Shown: positions 37,136 through 48,905 of the stretch, one piece after another
Layout: each line of letters begins with the position of its first letter
Position numbering within the stretch: the stretch's first letter is position 1
Source: Plantago major
Lineage: Eukaryota; Streptophyta; Magnoliopsida; Lamiales; Plantaginaceae
Reading direction: 5' to 3'
DNA length: 64,000 nt
Assembly (NCBI GenBank): GCA_026545765.1
Contig: CM048843.1
Span: forward strand, 9,137,501-9,201,500
Notes under the pieces: model-generated
Database searches by the model: none
Told to the model about the DNA's origin: nothing
The model's input: only the letters and a program-made list of their open reading frames with translations
Program-made: the position numbers and the translations under genes

Positions 37136-38381
37136 TGATATGCTCAAATTACTACTTAGGAAAACAAGTAGGAAGCAGTCGTCGTAAACAGACTATGCTA
37201 ACCACGAGATCGTTCGCTAAGGAATCAATTAGGCTACCACACAGTTGAAAGCAAACAATTACTTATAGAAATAATTTGAATTGTTTGAAATAGTACTTAT
37301 AATAACTGGAAAATAGAAAATGCAATGTAGTTGTTTGTAAGAATGAGGTAGAAAGAACACGGTAGTTACTATCAAACAATGCTAATTCGCTCTAGGGATA
37401 CGTTCATATTGTCATGCGGTCGGTGTACTCAAAACATTCAATCCAATTCAACCAAACGTTATTTGAAAATCTTTGAACTAGAGTAATCGTGGGTCGTCAA
37501 TCCACGATCCTTAACCAAAACGTTTTAGAGAATCTTTGAACTAGCTTATTGGATTGAAAGGTTTTTACAAAGATCTTTGAACTAGCCTAACCTGTATGAA
37601 CGATTTCAAACCCTAGCAGCGAATACACAAGGCTATCACGCAACTACCATGTTCGGAGTGATTTAGCTACTCATAATCGAAGCAAGGATGAAATAATACA
37701 AGATATTGATTATGATTAGCACAACCAAAATGATAATCGCTTGCAAGCTTAAGCAATTCAAGAAACTAAGCAAGAACGAATTGAATAAGATTAAACAATA
37801 GAGATTTACCACAAATAATCAGGGATTCGATATCAATCCTTCGTTGAACAAGCAAAACCAAGCTCCTTTTTTCTATGAACTAGGTTAAAAGAAGTATGAA
37901 AAAAGAGAAAAACAAATTCTAAGCTAATAAGGAAAACTAATTCTGAGCCTGCGTGTCGCATGGCCACAATGCCAATCTTTCACCTGGCGAGCTTTCTTTT
38001 GTCGATTATATATCCAACAAAATCTGTGGCCATGTAGCATCTTCCTTCAAAACAGGGAACCACTCAAGAAATCTCGCCATGTCTAATTGCTTTGCCACAA
38101 AGCCTTCTTTATCGCAATATATATAGCTATTGCATAATTTCGCCGCAGCGGAGCACCTCCGAGCTTCAATCTTCAAACAAAGGTTCCACTCGCAAAATCT
38201 CGCCGCAGCGAGCTATGCTAAACTGCTCGTCCTCATTTAGCTCAAAAGACATCAAATCCTGCAAAATGTAAATAAAACACCAAAGCATAAAAACGTACAA
38301 AAAACACTAAAAAACCATAACCGAAGACTAACAAAGACCGCTAAAAAGGACCCAATGAGACTCTAAATTATCGTCTCATCA
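37136..38381 (-). repeat. 5' LTR of the gypsy element
   Basis: 1246 bp, TGATGAGACG to GCATATCA in sense. Outer parts match the partial left copy well. In the middle (about 37950-38220) most CGCCGCGGCG sites of the other copy are replaced by unrelated short sequence. Confidence 0.87.
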
Positions 38382-38570
38382 ACCTGCTAATTCCCGGAAT
38401 TGATTTTGAGGGAATCTCAGCACTTTTTACACTACAAACAGATTTCCGATTCATGGCATGGAAATGTGGTTGAATCGATTTCCACCACAACATTCCCACC
38501 TTCATTAGCATTTCAAACATGTAAATCTTTGACAATTTGAGTTGACATTTCACATTTCCATCAAAACCAA

Positions 38571-39029
38571 ACACTACCTTAATATAGCGAGTAACAAGTT
38601 TAGCTCGAAGATACCGCGAGTTTGTGGCAACTCAATGGTATTTTATGGTAGAACCTTTCTTCAAATTTTATGGATGGTTCTTTGCCTGAAGACGTTCAAA
38701 ATCTCAAGGTGCAATCAATGTTGATATATCATCAAAGAATCGGTTCCAGGTATTATTCCAAGCTCGATATAGGAGATTTGCATAATTTGGAAATTCTCTC
38801 ACTGGCATATAACAGAATTAACAGAACTATTCCTAGGTCAATGGGAAATAATTTATTAAGCTTGGTGACATTGGATTTGTCCCACAATAGGCTTTATGGT
38901 GAAAGCCCCAGCTCTTTCGAGTCAATTCGAAATCTCACATATTTTGATGTTTCATTTAATAATTTAAATGGAGGAATCCCATCTGAAGGTCCTTTTAAGC
39001 ACTTTGGTAGGCAGTTTTTCATGTCTAAT
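38571..39029 (+). pseudogene. LRR receptor-like kinase pseudogene, LRR part
   Basis: Translates as tandem plant leucine-rich repeats: LNIASNKFSSKIP (from about 38575), LHNLEILSLAYNRINRTIP, LLSLVTLDLSHNRLYGESP and NLTYFDVSFNNLNGGIPSEG, ending FKHFGRQFFMSN. This is the last repeats and cap of subfamily XII (Xa21/FLS2/EFR-type) receptor kinases, surface immune or signalling receptors. There is no start or signal peptide here: sequence upstream is gypsy LTR. The frame shifts near 38660 and the IGSRYYSKLDIGDL stretch is out of register. The kinase part lies beyond a solo LTR. It is not functional. Confidence 0.85.
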
Positions 39030-40108
39030 TGATGAGACGATAATTTGGAGTCTCATTTGGTCCTTTTTAGCGATCTTTGTGAGTCTTTGTTCATAGTTTT
39101 CTAGCATTTTTTGTGCATTTTTATGCTTTGGTGTTTTGATATTGTTTTGTAGGAATCGATAATTTTGAGTTGAAGATGAGAAGTTGAGATTAACAAGGTT
39201 CTGGCCAAGTAGATTTCTGAAGGGCAACAATCTTTCGGCTAAGGAATTTGTTTCTTGCCATGTAGATTTTGTAAACCGGCATTGAAGTCTTGAAGAGGCT
39301 TCGCCTGGCGTAGATTTTCTAGAGCCCCACTAAATCCATCGGGAAGAGCTCACCGCGGCGAAATTATGCGAGAGCTATATACTCTTCGATTAAGAAGGCT
39401 CGCCGCGGCGAGCTATTTCTTCCACCGCGAAGAGAGATGCAAAACTGATTTTCTATTTTTCCTTATTAGCTTAGAATGAGGATTTTCTCTCATACTTTCT
39501 TTTAACCTAGTTTTTAGAAAAAGCTCCATATTGCTACTTTGACATTGAGACATAATTGCAGCTTGGTTTTCATCATTGTTGAAGGATCGATATCGAATTC
39601 CTGGTAATATTTGATAATTCTCCATCGTTTGTCTCTTCGATTCATGTTGCTATTGTTATTCGATTTGTATGAGCTTGCGTGCGATTATCAATATGTCTAT
39701 GTTTATCATATGCAATACTTTGAATTCTTTTATCTTTGCTTCTACTATGAGTAGCTAAATCACTCCGAACACAGTAGTTATGTGACGGTTTTGCGTATTC
39801 AATTCTAGGGTTAGGATTCATTCATATAGGTTCGTCTAGTTCAAAATCTTCGTAAAAACTATCAATCCAATTCACTAGTTCAAGATAATCTAAATCGTTT
39901 TCGGTTAAGGATCGTGGATTGACGACCCACGATTACTATAGTTCAAAATACTCAAATGACGATTGGTTGAGGTTGGATTGATCGATTTATGTACACCAAC
40001 CGTGTGACAAATATGAACGATTTCCCTAGAGCAAATTAGCATTACTCGATCATAACTGTTGTAAGATGTCGAACCGAAGCGATTGCAAGAATCCAAGTTG
40101 ATGTGTCA
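39030..40108 (+). mobile_element. Solo LTR related to the gypsy element, plus orientation
   Basis: Begins TGATGAGACGATAATTTGGA like the sense end of 37136-38381. It shares GGATCGTGGATTGACGACCC, a GAACGATTTCCCTAGAGC-like stretch and CTCGCCGCGGCGAGC, and ends near GATGTGTCA. It is a diverged member of the same family. No clear 5-bp duplication is visible (CTAAT before, ATTAA after), and about 240 bases of the host kinase gene are missing at the junction. Confidence 0.78.
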
Positions 40109-40133
40109 ATTAACACGTACCACACCATTAAGG

Positions 40134-40581
40134 ATCTCATATTATGATATTGTAAGCTCTACATAAGGATTTAGGATGAGCCATTTGGTTGGGACCGGAA
40201 GTTCTAGCTCTGTGTATAAAGGGTCTATTTAAAATGGAGAAGTCGTTGCAATAAAGGTATTGAATCTGCAATCGGAACATGTATTCAAAAGTTTCATCGC
40301 AGAATGTGATGTTCTACGTACCTCTGTTCAGATGGTTGTTTCTTGGACATTATGCCAAGGATTGGGATAATGATAGAATATGTAGCTTGCGCTTTGGAGT
40401 ACCTCCACTATGGTTACTCATCACAAGTTGTTCATTGTGATGTGAAACCTAGTAATGTATTGCTCGATGAAGATATGGTTGCCCATTTGATTGATTATGG
40501 AATTGCGAAGCTACTGAATAGTGACGGAGACGACGTTGCCTGAACGAACACCCTATAGCTACATTTGGTTACATGGCATCA
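40134..40581 (+). pseudogene. LRR receptor-like kinase pseudogene, kinase part
   Basis: Starts with a juxtamembrane ISYYDIVSST, then the glycine-rich loop LVGTGSSSSVYKG, the lysine strand VVAIKVLNLQSEH, SFIAECDVLR, then ALEYLHYGY, catalytic VVHCDVKPSNVLLDE and a DFG-like position read as IDYGIAK. Stops interrupt the juxtamembrane region and the loop after VYKGSI. A gap removes about 40 residues between CDVLR and the helix before the catalytic loop. DYG replaces the usual DFG. The activation segment breaks off after DGDDVA. The transmembrane segment is absent. It belongs with 38571-39029. Confidence 0.85.
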
Positions 40582-41002
40582 GGTATGTTTCAGTTTTATC
40601 TATATCGTGCAACAATAATTACTTGTTCTAAACATTTTCATTCTAAAGTTGATATTTTCTAAAAGTTTGTGCTCCCGCTGTCCCACATTGTTATCCAGGT
40701 TGGCATTTTAATCATCTTTGACCCAAAATCACTTTAAATTATGGTAAAATGAAAAATTTAGCATTTTCACGATTTGTATATAATATATTGTTCCTATGAT
40801 TTTTATACTTGTATAATTCGAAAGTAGCGATCAAGAAAAAATTGAAAAATCAACACGGGTGAAGATCCGTAGGGGGAAGCGAGTATTTACCAAACCAGAT
40901 GTCTCATTTTGACTTTTTTACAGTTAACATTTTTCAACTCTGACTACGATTATATCTTAAACCATAAATGTAAAATGTTCGATTAAATTATATAATACTA
41001 TA
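40582..41002. other. Intergenic, nothing recognised
   Basis: AT-rich. A GCTCCCGCTGTCCCACATTG segment near 40670 resembles the start of a CTCCCTCCGTCCC-type MITE, but no matching right end is visible. Confidence 0.45.
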
Positions 41003-41261
41003 TACCCATCCGTCCCGCAAAACTTTATACATTTGCCATTTGTAGCTGTCCCACAAAACTTCATACATTACCAAAAAATGAAGCCACTCCACACCCAACA
41101 ACTAATAAACAATCTCAACTTTGCACATAAATTACTCATATTGTCACTAAAAGTACATTTTTCCCACTTTTTTAACATCTTACTATTACTTTAATTTTTC
41201 GCATAAAACTGTGTTAACCTTAATGTTAATGTATGAAGTTCTCCGAGCCGAAGAAAGTAGT
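41003..41261. mobile_element. Degenerate Stowaway-like MITE
   Basis: Left end CCCATCCGTCCCGCAAAACT and right end AAGTTCTCCGAGCCGAAGAA are weak inverse copies, each with a CTTYATACAT-type segment inside. TA lies at both edges. It is an old copy with diverged ends. Confidence 0.55.
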
Positions 41262-43060
41262 ACTTTAAAATTATTTTAGTCCTGTATATTATTTTCTAGT
41301 TGTAATTCATGGTCTAGACTCTCGAGTCTCGATATGCAAATTCAAATGGTATCTTTTGGGCGGGAGATATGGAGTAGTTTACACTAGAGGGGTGAGTGTG
41401 GGTGGGTATTTATAAAAACTTAAACCAACCCATCTATGGCGGGTGATTATTTTTTCAACCCGTGGTGGGTGAAATAATTGTTCAATCCGCAACGGTTCAG
41501 GGATATCAATTGCGGGCGGATTAACGGGCAGTTCAGCGAGTGAACATAGACGAAAAAAATTACATGTAAAAATAAACCATAAGTTCTGAAGTAGCAATAT
41601 TAAAAACAAAGTTCGAAATCCCAATTAAATTATACATGATTGAGAGTGGGTATCCATAAAACGGGATGAGTCGACGGGAAGACGAGCGGCGTGACTGAGA
41701 GTGAGAGAGAATGAGAGGTAGAAATGAGGGGGAGAAATGAAAGTAAGAAAGAATAGTTGCTGTGAGAAGTGACAAGTATAACTGTTAAATTTGTTCAGTC
41801 TAGCATTTACAGACACCGTAACTAGCGACTTGGTCCCTGATTCACATATACTACAATTTGACGATTTATGTTTGAGAGTGATGGGGTGGCAGGTTGCCCC
41901 TCTTCGAAATTGTGAAGAAAAATGTAGTAGTAAATTTAATACCTTGTGGAGGTATGTTTGCTAAAATACCACTTCTCGATTATTCGTTAATTAAATAAGT
42001 AAAATATATATTCGTAAGCTACTATGTAAGAATTTCGAATCGATATATTGCATGCCCAAAACGGACCTTGTTGGTGAGGAAGAAGTGCTCAAAGTTGGAA
42101 TGTTGAGTGAGATTATCCCACATTGCTAGCACATGAAAATCTTTTCTAGTTTAAAACCAATTACACCATTCTAGTTGTTCAAGTGTGATGGTAAGTTTAT
42201 GGAAAACTCTCTACGCGGGTGCGCAAGGGGTGCAAATCCTAGCCAGATTTGTACTGAAACCAGTGGGATTTGGGTGCGAGCAAAGCGCGTGGCACAAGCG
42301 CCTAGCTCGCGTGAGCTAAGGTTTTGATTCTAGTTTGCATTACTTTGTGCTCTTCTTCTCTTGCAATATTCTTCTTCCATACCCTTTTACGTATAATACA
42401 GGTATAAACTAAGTTCGCCGAAACAACTAATTTGTGCATTTGGTTATTGGGTTTCACCCGTTGTATCCTGGAAACAAACGTCAATCGATTCCTCCAAGCA
42501 CCATAGGTGAGGGGACGTATTTATTTTAAGGAAACTGTGCAAATCTCGGACTTGTTATAATCAAAATGCGGTTTGTTTATATTATTTTTCTTTCTGTGTA
42601 CTTTTATATTTGATTATTATATACTGGAAATAACAACACCCACCAACCCACCACACATCCACCAATGGCGGGTGAAGAAAAATTTAACCCGCCAATTTTC
42701 TTTTAAAATATAAACTAGTACTAACCCGTGGCGTTGCCACGGTATAGTTTGTTTTTAATAATAAATAAAAAGTGAAGGACATAATAAATTAATCGATAAA
42801 ATAAGAGTCAAACTTCCGTGTAAACAACGTTGGTCGTAATTTCGGTGGCTAGTCCGTCTTCATCCAGTACTAAATCATTTAAGTCTTTTTTTAAGCTAAC
42901 TATATAGTCACATGTAAAATACAATTCAACATGATTGATTTGCTTTTAAAGGGGTAGGATTCAACCCGAACCTGTACAGGACTAAACGGGTTGGTATTTT
43001 ATATTGGGTCCTCTACACGCACACCACCCGGTAGTTAGTAACTAATGCATGTTTAAAAAA
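41262..43060. other. Intergenic with transposon relics
   Basis: No gene supported. GGGTGGGTATTTATAAAAAC and GGCGGGTGATTATTTTTTC at 41400-41460 have inverse counterparts near 42630-42710 (CCAATGGCGGGTGAAG), so a diverged ~1.3-kb element with inverted ends is possible. A GTGTGATGGTAAGTTTATGG stretch with a B-box-like GGTGCAAATCC at 42184-42240 could be an old tRNA-derived SINE. At 42713 lies ACTAGTACTAACCCGTGGCG, as near 23487. Confidence 0.4.
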
Positions 43061-43061
43061 A

Positions 43062-43985
43062 TGAGTGATGCCCCCGTCCCCTTACGGGCCAATGTGGTTA
43101 CTCATGGGCTGCTTTTCGGGTAATATGCTGGCCCCCACTATACCAACGCATGACCTTTTCCATGCGCTTTGTCCTAACCCGTGCACGCACCGGAGTTTTT
43201 CAATTGGCCACCCATCGTAAGATTGCTCCAGAGCAAGCACGTTTAACTCTGAAGTTCTTATAGATGATTGCTTAAAAGAATGTGTAACGCCCCATCCCCT
43301 TGCGTGCCGGCATTGGGCTGCTCTCCGGGTGATATGTTGGCCCCACTATACCAACACATGTACTTTTTCACGCACTTTGTCCTCACTCGTGCATGCACTG
43401 GGAGATTTTCCAGTTGGTCACACATCGTAAAATTGCTCCAGAGCAAACACGCTTAACTATGAAGTTCTTATGGATAAATTCCCGAAAAGAATGTGCACCT
43501 TGTTGATATGAGTAGCGTTCTCAGTGACTTAATTTTAAGATTTCTGAAACTTAACTTTAAATTGCTTACATTCACCCCCTCTTTAATTTTGCAATGTCCC
43601 GCCGCACCTTGTCCCGGACCTACCGTCCAGCCCTTATGTGTTTCCAGTTGGCTCGGCTTTGATACCATTTATAATGCCAGGCCCCCTTGCGGGCCCAACC
43701 CTTTAGGCCGACGCAGTTACTCATGAGCTGCTCACCAAGTGGTATGCTGACCCCACTATACCAACACATGTCCTCTTCCATGCACTTTGTCCTCACTCGT
43801 GCACCCACTGGGAGATTTCTCAGTTGGTCACCCATTGTAATATTGATTCAAAACAAGCACACTTAAATCTGAAGTTCTTATGGATGAATTCCCGAAAAGA
43901 AGGTGTACCTTGTTGATATGAGTAGCATTCTCCATCACTTTAACTTTAAGCTCTCTGAAACTTAATTTGAAACTCTTGGGTCCCT
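43062..43985. repeat. Three tandem copies of a ~390-bp repeat
   Basis: Copies begin near 43062 (short), 43279 and 43672. Each has CCCCTTRCGGGCC, then GGTGATATGYTGGCCCCACTATACCAACACATG, then TTTGTCCTCACTCGTGCA, CAGTTGGTCACCCATCGTAA, TTGCTCCAGAGCAAGCACG and AAGAAGGTGCACCTTGTTG, each allowing mismatches. I know similar sequence as a common dispersed plant repeat but cannot name its class. No conserved open frame is present. Confidence 0.75.
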
Positions 43986-45477
43986 CAAACACAACCAAAA
44001 TAAAATACAAAAGTGTATAACACAATTAACATGGTAGGTGGCCCCGGGCTGATATGTGGTCCCAAACAAAAAAAAAATTATTTTTAAAACATAATTTCAC
44101 ATGTTATGATGGTTTTTTTTACACCCATACCTCTTGCATATCCAAAAAAAACATGTACATTTTACTAATTTAACCATAAAATGTTACGGTTAGGCATATA
44201 CATATGGTGTGAAGTTTACAATATTATTGTATATAATTTTTTTCTAACTAAGGTTTGATAGTGAACGAAGTGCAAATCCCTTAAATCAAACTCACCCATA
44301 AAATACAAACTAATACAACTTTAAACGTTCATCCATATTAAAATATGATAAGGTTGTATGAGATTTCATTATTGTAAGTTTGGACAATTGGCTTGGACGG
44401 ACGGAGTGTGTTTGAAACATTTTCCCAAAGTTTGTGGAGAAATAAAGATGAAAATAAATAAAATAATATATGGAGTTAACTATGCTTAATAATATCATTA
44501 AGTACTTTTATTTTTAGTTCATGCATGCCATCTCAAAATTCTATGTTAGTTCCAACATTGAATAATTATGTTGTTCAATTTCTTTTTTAGAATAAAAATA
44601 CTTCCATTCTATACTTAAAAAAAGATACCGACAACATATAAATTTTCAGAAAAACGAAATGAATAATCTACCAAACCAACATCACCCAACCGATAATATA
44701 TGTGTTTTACATTAGCCTCACTTTGAACTTGACAGAACTTCATTGAACAAAATTCTCCATCAAATGCCTGGGTTTTTTTTTTTGAAAATGTGAAACAAAG
44801 AGGCAAAGCTAAAAGATATAGGTTTTTTTTGAGAAAGTAACTAAAAGATGTAGGTTTAAAATATGTAATCACCAAAGAACAATCCCTTCAATTACTGCAT
44901 GTTGGCACTCAAAATTTGGAATAAATTATGTTGCTAATTTGACTGTCAAACCTTCCGCAGTTTCAACAACCATAATACATAAAATTTAACGCCAAGCATA
45001 AACATTGCCCCATGATCCGTAGCAGCAACACCAATATCACCCCTTTTCGGAATTTGATCAACCGCATAATCAAAGTTTATAATTGGACTCACCATGACTT
45101 ATATGCTTTAAAGGTGTATGATCTCTCAAACACATTCAGGAGACAGTTTCATAAAATATATTTTATATGCAGTATCCTACCCGATCCGTTAATTAGTAAC
45201 TAATATACATTTTTAAAAATGTATCCCTCAAATGCGAACCAAAATAAAATACAAATGTGTATCACAATTACATGGTAGGTTCGAATAACCCCCCCACACA
45301 CACACACACACACACTCACATACTAAAATTATTATTTTACAAACACAATTTCATATTTTATGGTGGTATTTTTGCACCCACACCCTCGAAAAATGTACTT
45401 TTTAACTTAACCATAATATGTTGCGGTTCAAGTCGTGTTAATTTGAATGAGAAATAGATAACTAATTGGAAAAAATG
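43986..45477. other. Intergenic, nothing recognised
   Basis: AT-rich with no supported frame. A CA dinucleotide run lies at about 45293-45315. Confidence 0.5.
45293..45315. repeat. CA dinucleotide microsatellite
   Basis: About eleven CA units following a short C-run. It is a simple sequence repeat likely to vary in length. Confidence 0.9.
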
Positions 45478-45692
45478 TACTCCCTCCGTATATTTTCTAT
45501 TTTTATCAATCCCACATAAATTCAACATTACTAAAAAAATTCATTATACACACGACAAAAAAAAAAACAAATTACATACAAATTATACATGTTACAATAA
45601 AAGCATACATTTTACCATTTTTTATATTATATCGTTTATTTTTTAATTTCACCTATCTTATGTATAAAGTTCTTCGAGGAAGATGGAATACT
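45478..45692. mobile_element. Probable Stowaway-like MITE
   Basis: Left end TACTCCCTCCGTATATTTTC, right end CTTCGAGGAAGATGGAATAC. The ends are only weakly complementary, but position, length, AT-rich body and TA borders fit. A further start of the same type (ACTCCCCCCGCCCCGTAGAA) occurs at 46444 with no certain partner. Confidence 0.5.
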
Positions 45693-46984
45693 AATTCTCC
45701 CTTGTATGGATGCATAAATAGAGAGAATAAAAGTTTTTCACTGCTTTCTTAATTTCTTTCTAATTTTGGTTTAGATATTCATTCTTTCCAAACCATAGAA
45801 TTGCGGTGGCATAGATTATCATTCAGCCATCCCCTTTATCCATTATGGGTTCTTTTGTAATATAAAAAAAAGTACCAATCTTGAGAACATAGACATTTTT
45901 ACTAATAGCATCGGTAATTTTATTAACAATATAGGTCTGTCTCTAGATAAATTATATAGATACCGTCTCTCAAGAGACTTACTCGATAGTATTAAATATA
46001 TTCAACTTTTTTCACTAAAATAACAATGATTGACACTCAAAACATGAAGTCAACACAAAAAGATTAGTTATAGTTGAAGTTAACAATCTCACAAAAGAGT
46101 CGACATAACAAAATAGTTTGACCCAGAACCGGATCATACTCAGACATGTTTAGAATCCTACACTGGCCCATCTATATTTCCATGGATCCTGAGGCGAGAT
46201 TGAGTGTGGTCTCACTCAGCCTCGTTTAGTATGGTAGCCATTTTGTTAGTAGGGAATGGAATTGATAAGTGCAGAGTATAGATCCAAACGCTTTTCTCTT
46301 AAGCTTAGTAAATAAATGGCGGTGAACCCTGAAGGTTGAACAACTTACAGGTCCAGGCCGAGTACATATTGATAAAAAGGAAAAATACGTAGTCCGAAAT
46401 GGTTTTTAAATATTTCTATCATTTAAAGTAGACATTTGATATTACTCCCCCCGCCCCGTAGAATTTCGTATAGTAGATTGGCGCGTAGTTATAGGTGAAA
46501 AATTAAAATAAATGAAAAAAATATGAAAATGTGGAAAATGTTGAACTTTTGATGACAAAATGTGTAATTTTAGTATAAGAGTGATCAATTTGTTTATTAT
46601 TTGTTGCGAGTAGAGTAGTTTAGTTTTATTAATATATAAAGTTATGTGATACAACCAAAAAAATAATATATGTAGAAAATTCTATCGGACTAATGACTTT
46701 GAGAAAAGAAGGCATAGAAGAGGAAATTTCAAGTTCTAGAAGCGCAAAGCTAAAGACATGGTACATCATATGAAACCACGTCCCATTTCAGATGAATCTT
46801 GTTACATAGGAGCCTACTTAAATGAAGTGATCTCAACATCAAATTGCACATATTTATGAAACAATGCATTGAAGGCGTGTCCATTGCATTTGATAATCTA
46901 CACAAAGTGCATTTCTAAGTTCTACTACAGATCTAAAACTTCTATGTATAGCAAGGACAATCACATTCACATAAAATATGATCC
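45693..46984. other. Intergenic, MITE start only
   Basis: No gene supported. The CTCCCCCCGCCCCGTAG start at 46446 may belong to a MITE ending near 46690. Confidence 0.45.
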
Positions 46985-47325
46985 CCTCTTATGAACTGTC
47001 CAATTAACCCATCCATGCTTCATCCTAGACCGTCCACACCACTTTTTTTGTAACTTTCTTCATCATGTCACAATCCTTTCCCCTTAACAGCGATTTCAAG
47101 TACAATATATACCCACCCTGACACCTCTTATTCTTCCATGAGACCAGGATCTATAGTTCTCCCCTGTCTTCTCACCTTCTCCATTTTCTCAAACATCCAA
47201 AACTCCACATCTGATTGCACATCTAGACGATTGATTTCTCTTTCACTGGGTACATCTGTTCCCAGCAAGATTGTACATTTTTACGCATGATTTCCTCCAA
47301 CATCTCTCATGTCTTGATCTGCACG
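46985..47325 (-). pseudogene. SWI2/SNF2 ATPase fragment, CHR12/CHR23 (MINU)-like
   Basis: From a TTTCAG acceptor at 47326 the minus strand reads [12 protein letters not shown] in one frame. It then reads [31 protein letters not shown] and LMEE in another, and EVSGWVYIV further on. This is the region just after the helicase core of plant CHR12/CHR23 chromatin remodellers (usual text: [31 protein letters not shown]). At least one frame change and a stop after LMEE break it. The ATPase core is absent nearby. The identification rests on recalled family sequence. Confidence 0.65.
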
Positions 47326-48905
47326 CTGAAACATGTTATATTTAGTGACACAGACTGAGAAATTAGGACCACCGTGATCTCATGCAAAAATATGATGCTC
47401 AATTTGAAAGTAGTAAAGGGTGAAACTGGGTACATGTGTAAATCCAAAACATGTTGAGAAGCTGCCTCAAAACAATAAATGCAGTACTCGAACTATAAAT
47501 GCCGTCAAAACTATTGTAAAGAGAATGATCTTTCACATGATAATGTAAAAAGTCACATGACTCACATTTCCAGCAACACCCTACATGGAAGATTAAAATA
47601 AGCTTCCATACCGTGAGTATTCATATGAAATCACTCCCGAACGCAAGCTTAATTTAGATTCCAACTTTGGATATGAAAAACGAATCATATTAAGAAAAAT
47701 CCAGTGCTAACATAGCATATGTAAATCTGGACAACCAAATAAGCTTCAACTATGAAGTTTCATCACGAAATCTTTCATACGAACATTGCATTAACCAAAA
47801 GAGGCCAATTAATTGCCAAGAAATTGAAAATGCAGTAAAGTTACTGTAAAAAGATGAACCCATAAGTGGCAAAGAAAAACGCGTTTATATTTTAAAATAA
47901 TTAAATACTAAAATAATATTATAAAAAGAAAAAGGCTGAAAAATCTAAAGAAAAAGAATCAACCTGATCTATTAGAAAAGGATTCATTTGAAACTAATAG
48001 TTCTGGACAGATATAGGAAATACATATATTCAAATCTACGGCTCAACTACATTGATCAACAAACTTTTTAATGATTAGTCATAAAACTATACACAACATT
48101 TCAAAACGAAATCACACCAGAGCCAAATTACAATCTAGAAAAAAGCTAGAAAGTTTCAGTGAAGCATTTGTACCACGTGTCTATCACATAATCTCTGAAA
48201 CACGAAATCACCTCTATATACGTGATTTGACCAGGTCACAGGTTGTTCGTTAGTGCTTCTCATAAATACCTGCAACATGTAACAAAAATAAACATATATA
48301 TTTAAGACTCTTATCAACCTGAAAGGATTTTATTTTTATCCGTATTCAAAATTGTAACTATGATATACATAGAAAATAATACAACACACTAAATGTATAT
48401 TCACAAATAAGACATTCTTTAGAATACCTAAAGACTATAGAAGATACATAATGAAAAGGGGCTATTATCCTAACAAAACTACCAACCACATCAGATAAAC
48501 ATATTATTTGTTAATCAAATCAAAAGGTGGCCCGAATTTTATAATAAAAATATTAAAAACTCAGCACAAATTGAACCAAACCTTACTAAGTTATACGCAT
48601 TTGGATAGCATTATCAGTCACTGGTAACAGATGCGAGCTTATCAGAGACTTACCCTGCATCTCCATCAGAGTGAAATAATTATTCTCTTGATATCACCAA
48701 CAAACAATGATCAATTTGAAACAACAGGAACTATGCCATGATGAGTACTCAAAAATCTACTCTTCATTACCTAAGTCCCCTACCTGTGCAATAACATCAT
48801 CCAGTAAAAACTTTAATTATTAGATTAGCAATAGTACTTGATGATTTACCAAGCCTAGAATCTGGCGAGATGTAATGTTAAGAACAAAATATGGATAAAA
48901 TCACG
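47326..48905 (-). other. Noncoding stretch, possible introns of a decayed gene
   Basis: No frame longer than about 60 codons is credible. On the minus strand there are plausible splice signals (TGTTGCAG near 48272, GGTAAGTC near 48652), which would fit a transcribed or formerly transcribed unit linking the fragments at 46985-47325 and 48906-49980. Confidence 0.35.

Larger units (their letters stand above)
30244..38381 (-). mobile_element. Ty3-gypsy LTR retrotransposon, Athila/Tat-like, broken
   Basis: Minus-strand element. The full 5' LTR is at 37136-38381, the primer site at about 37114-37132, the gag-related part at 36599-37075, protease, reverse transcriptase, RNase H and integrase at 32695-36571, a long 3' untranslated region at 31326-32694, and a partial 3' LTR at 30244-31325. 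Integrase after reverse transcriptase marks Ty3-gypsy. The TGGCGC...GCCGGGGA primer site and FMDDFS motif fit the Athila/Tat branch. There are several breaks. The two LTR copies differ strongly in their middle, so age cannot be read simply; it looks older than the copia element. Confidence 0.9.

Noticed and set aside
42184-42330. tRNA gene or active SINE
   Set aside because: Only a B-box-like GGTGCAAATCC is convincing. The A box is poor, no tail or flanking duplication is clear, so it is mentioned only as a possible relic.
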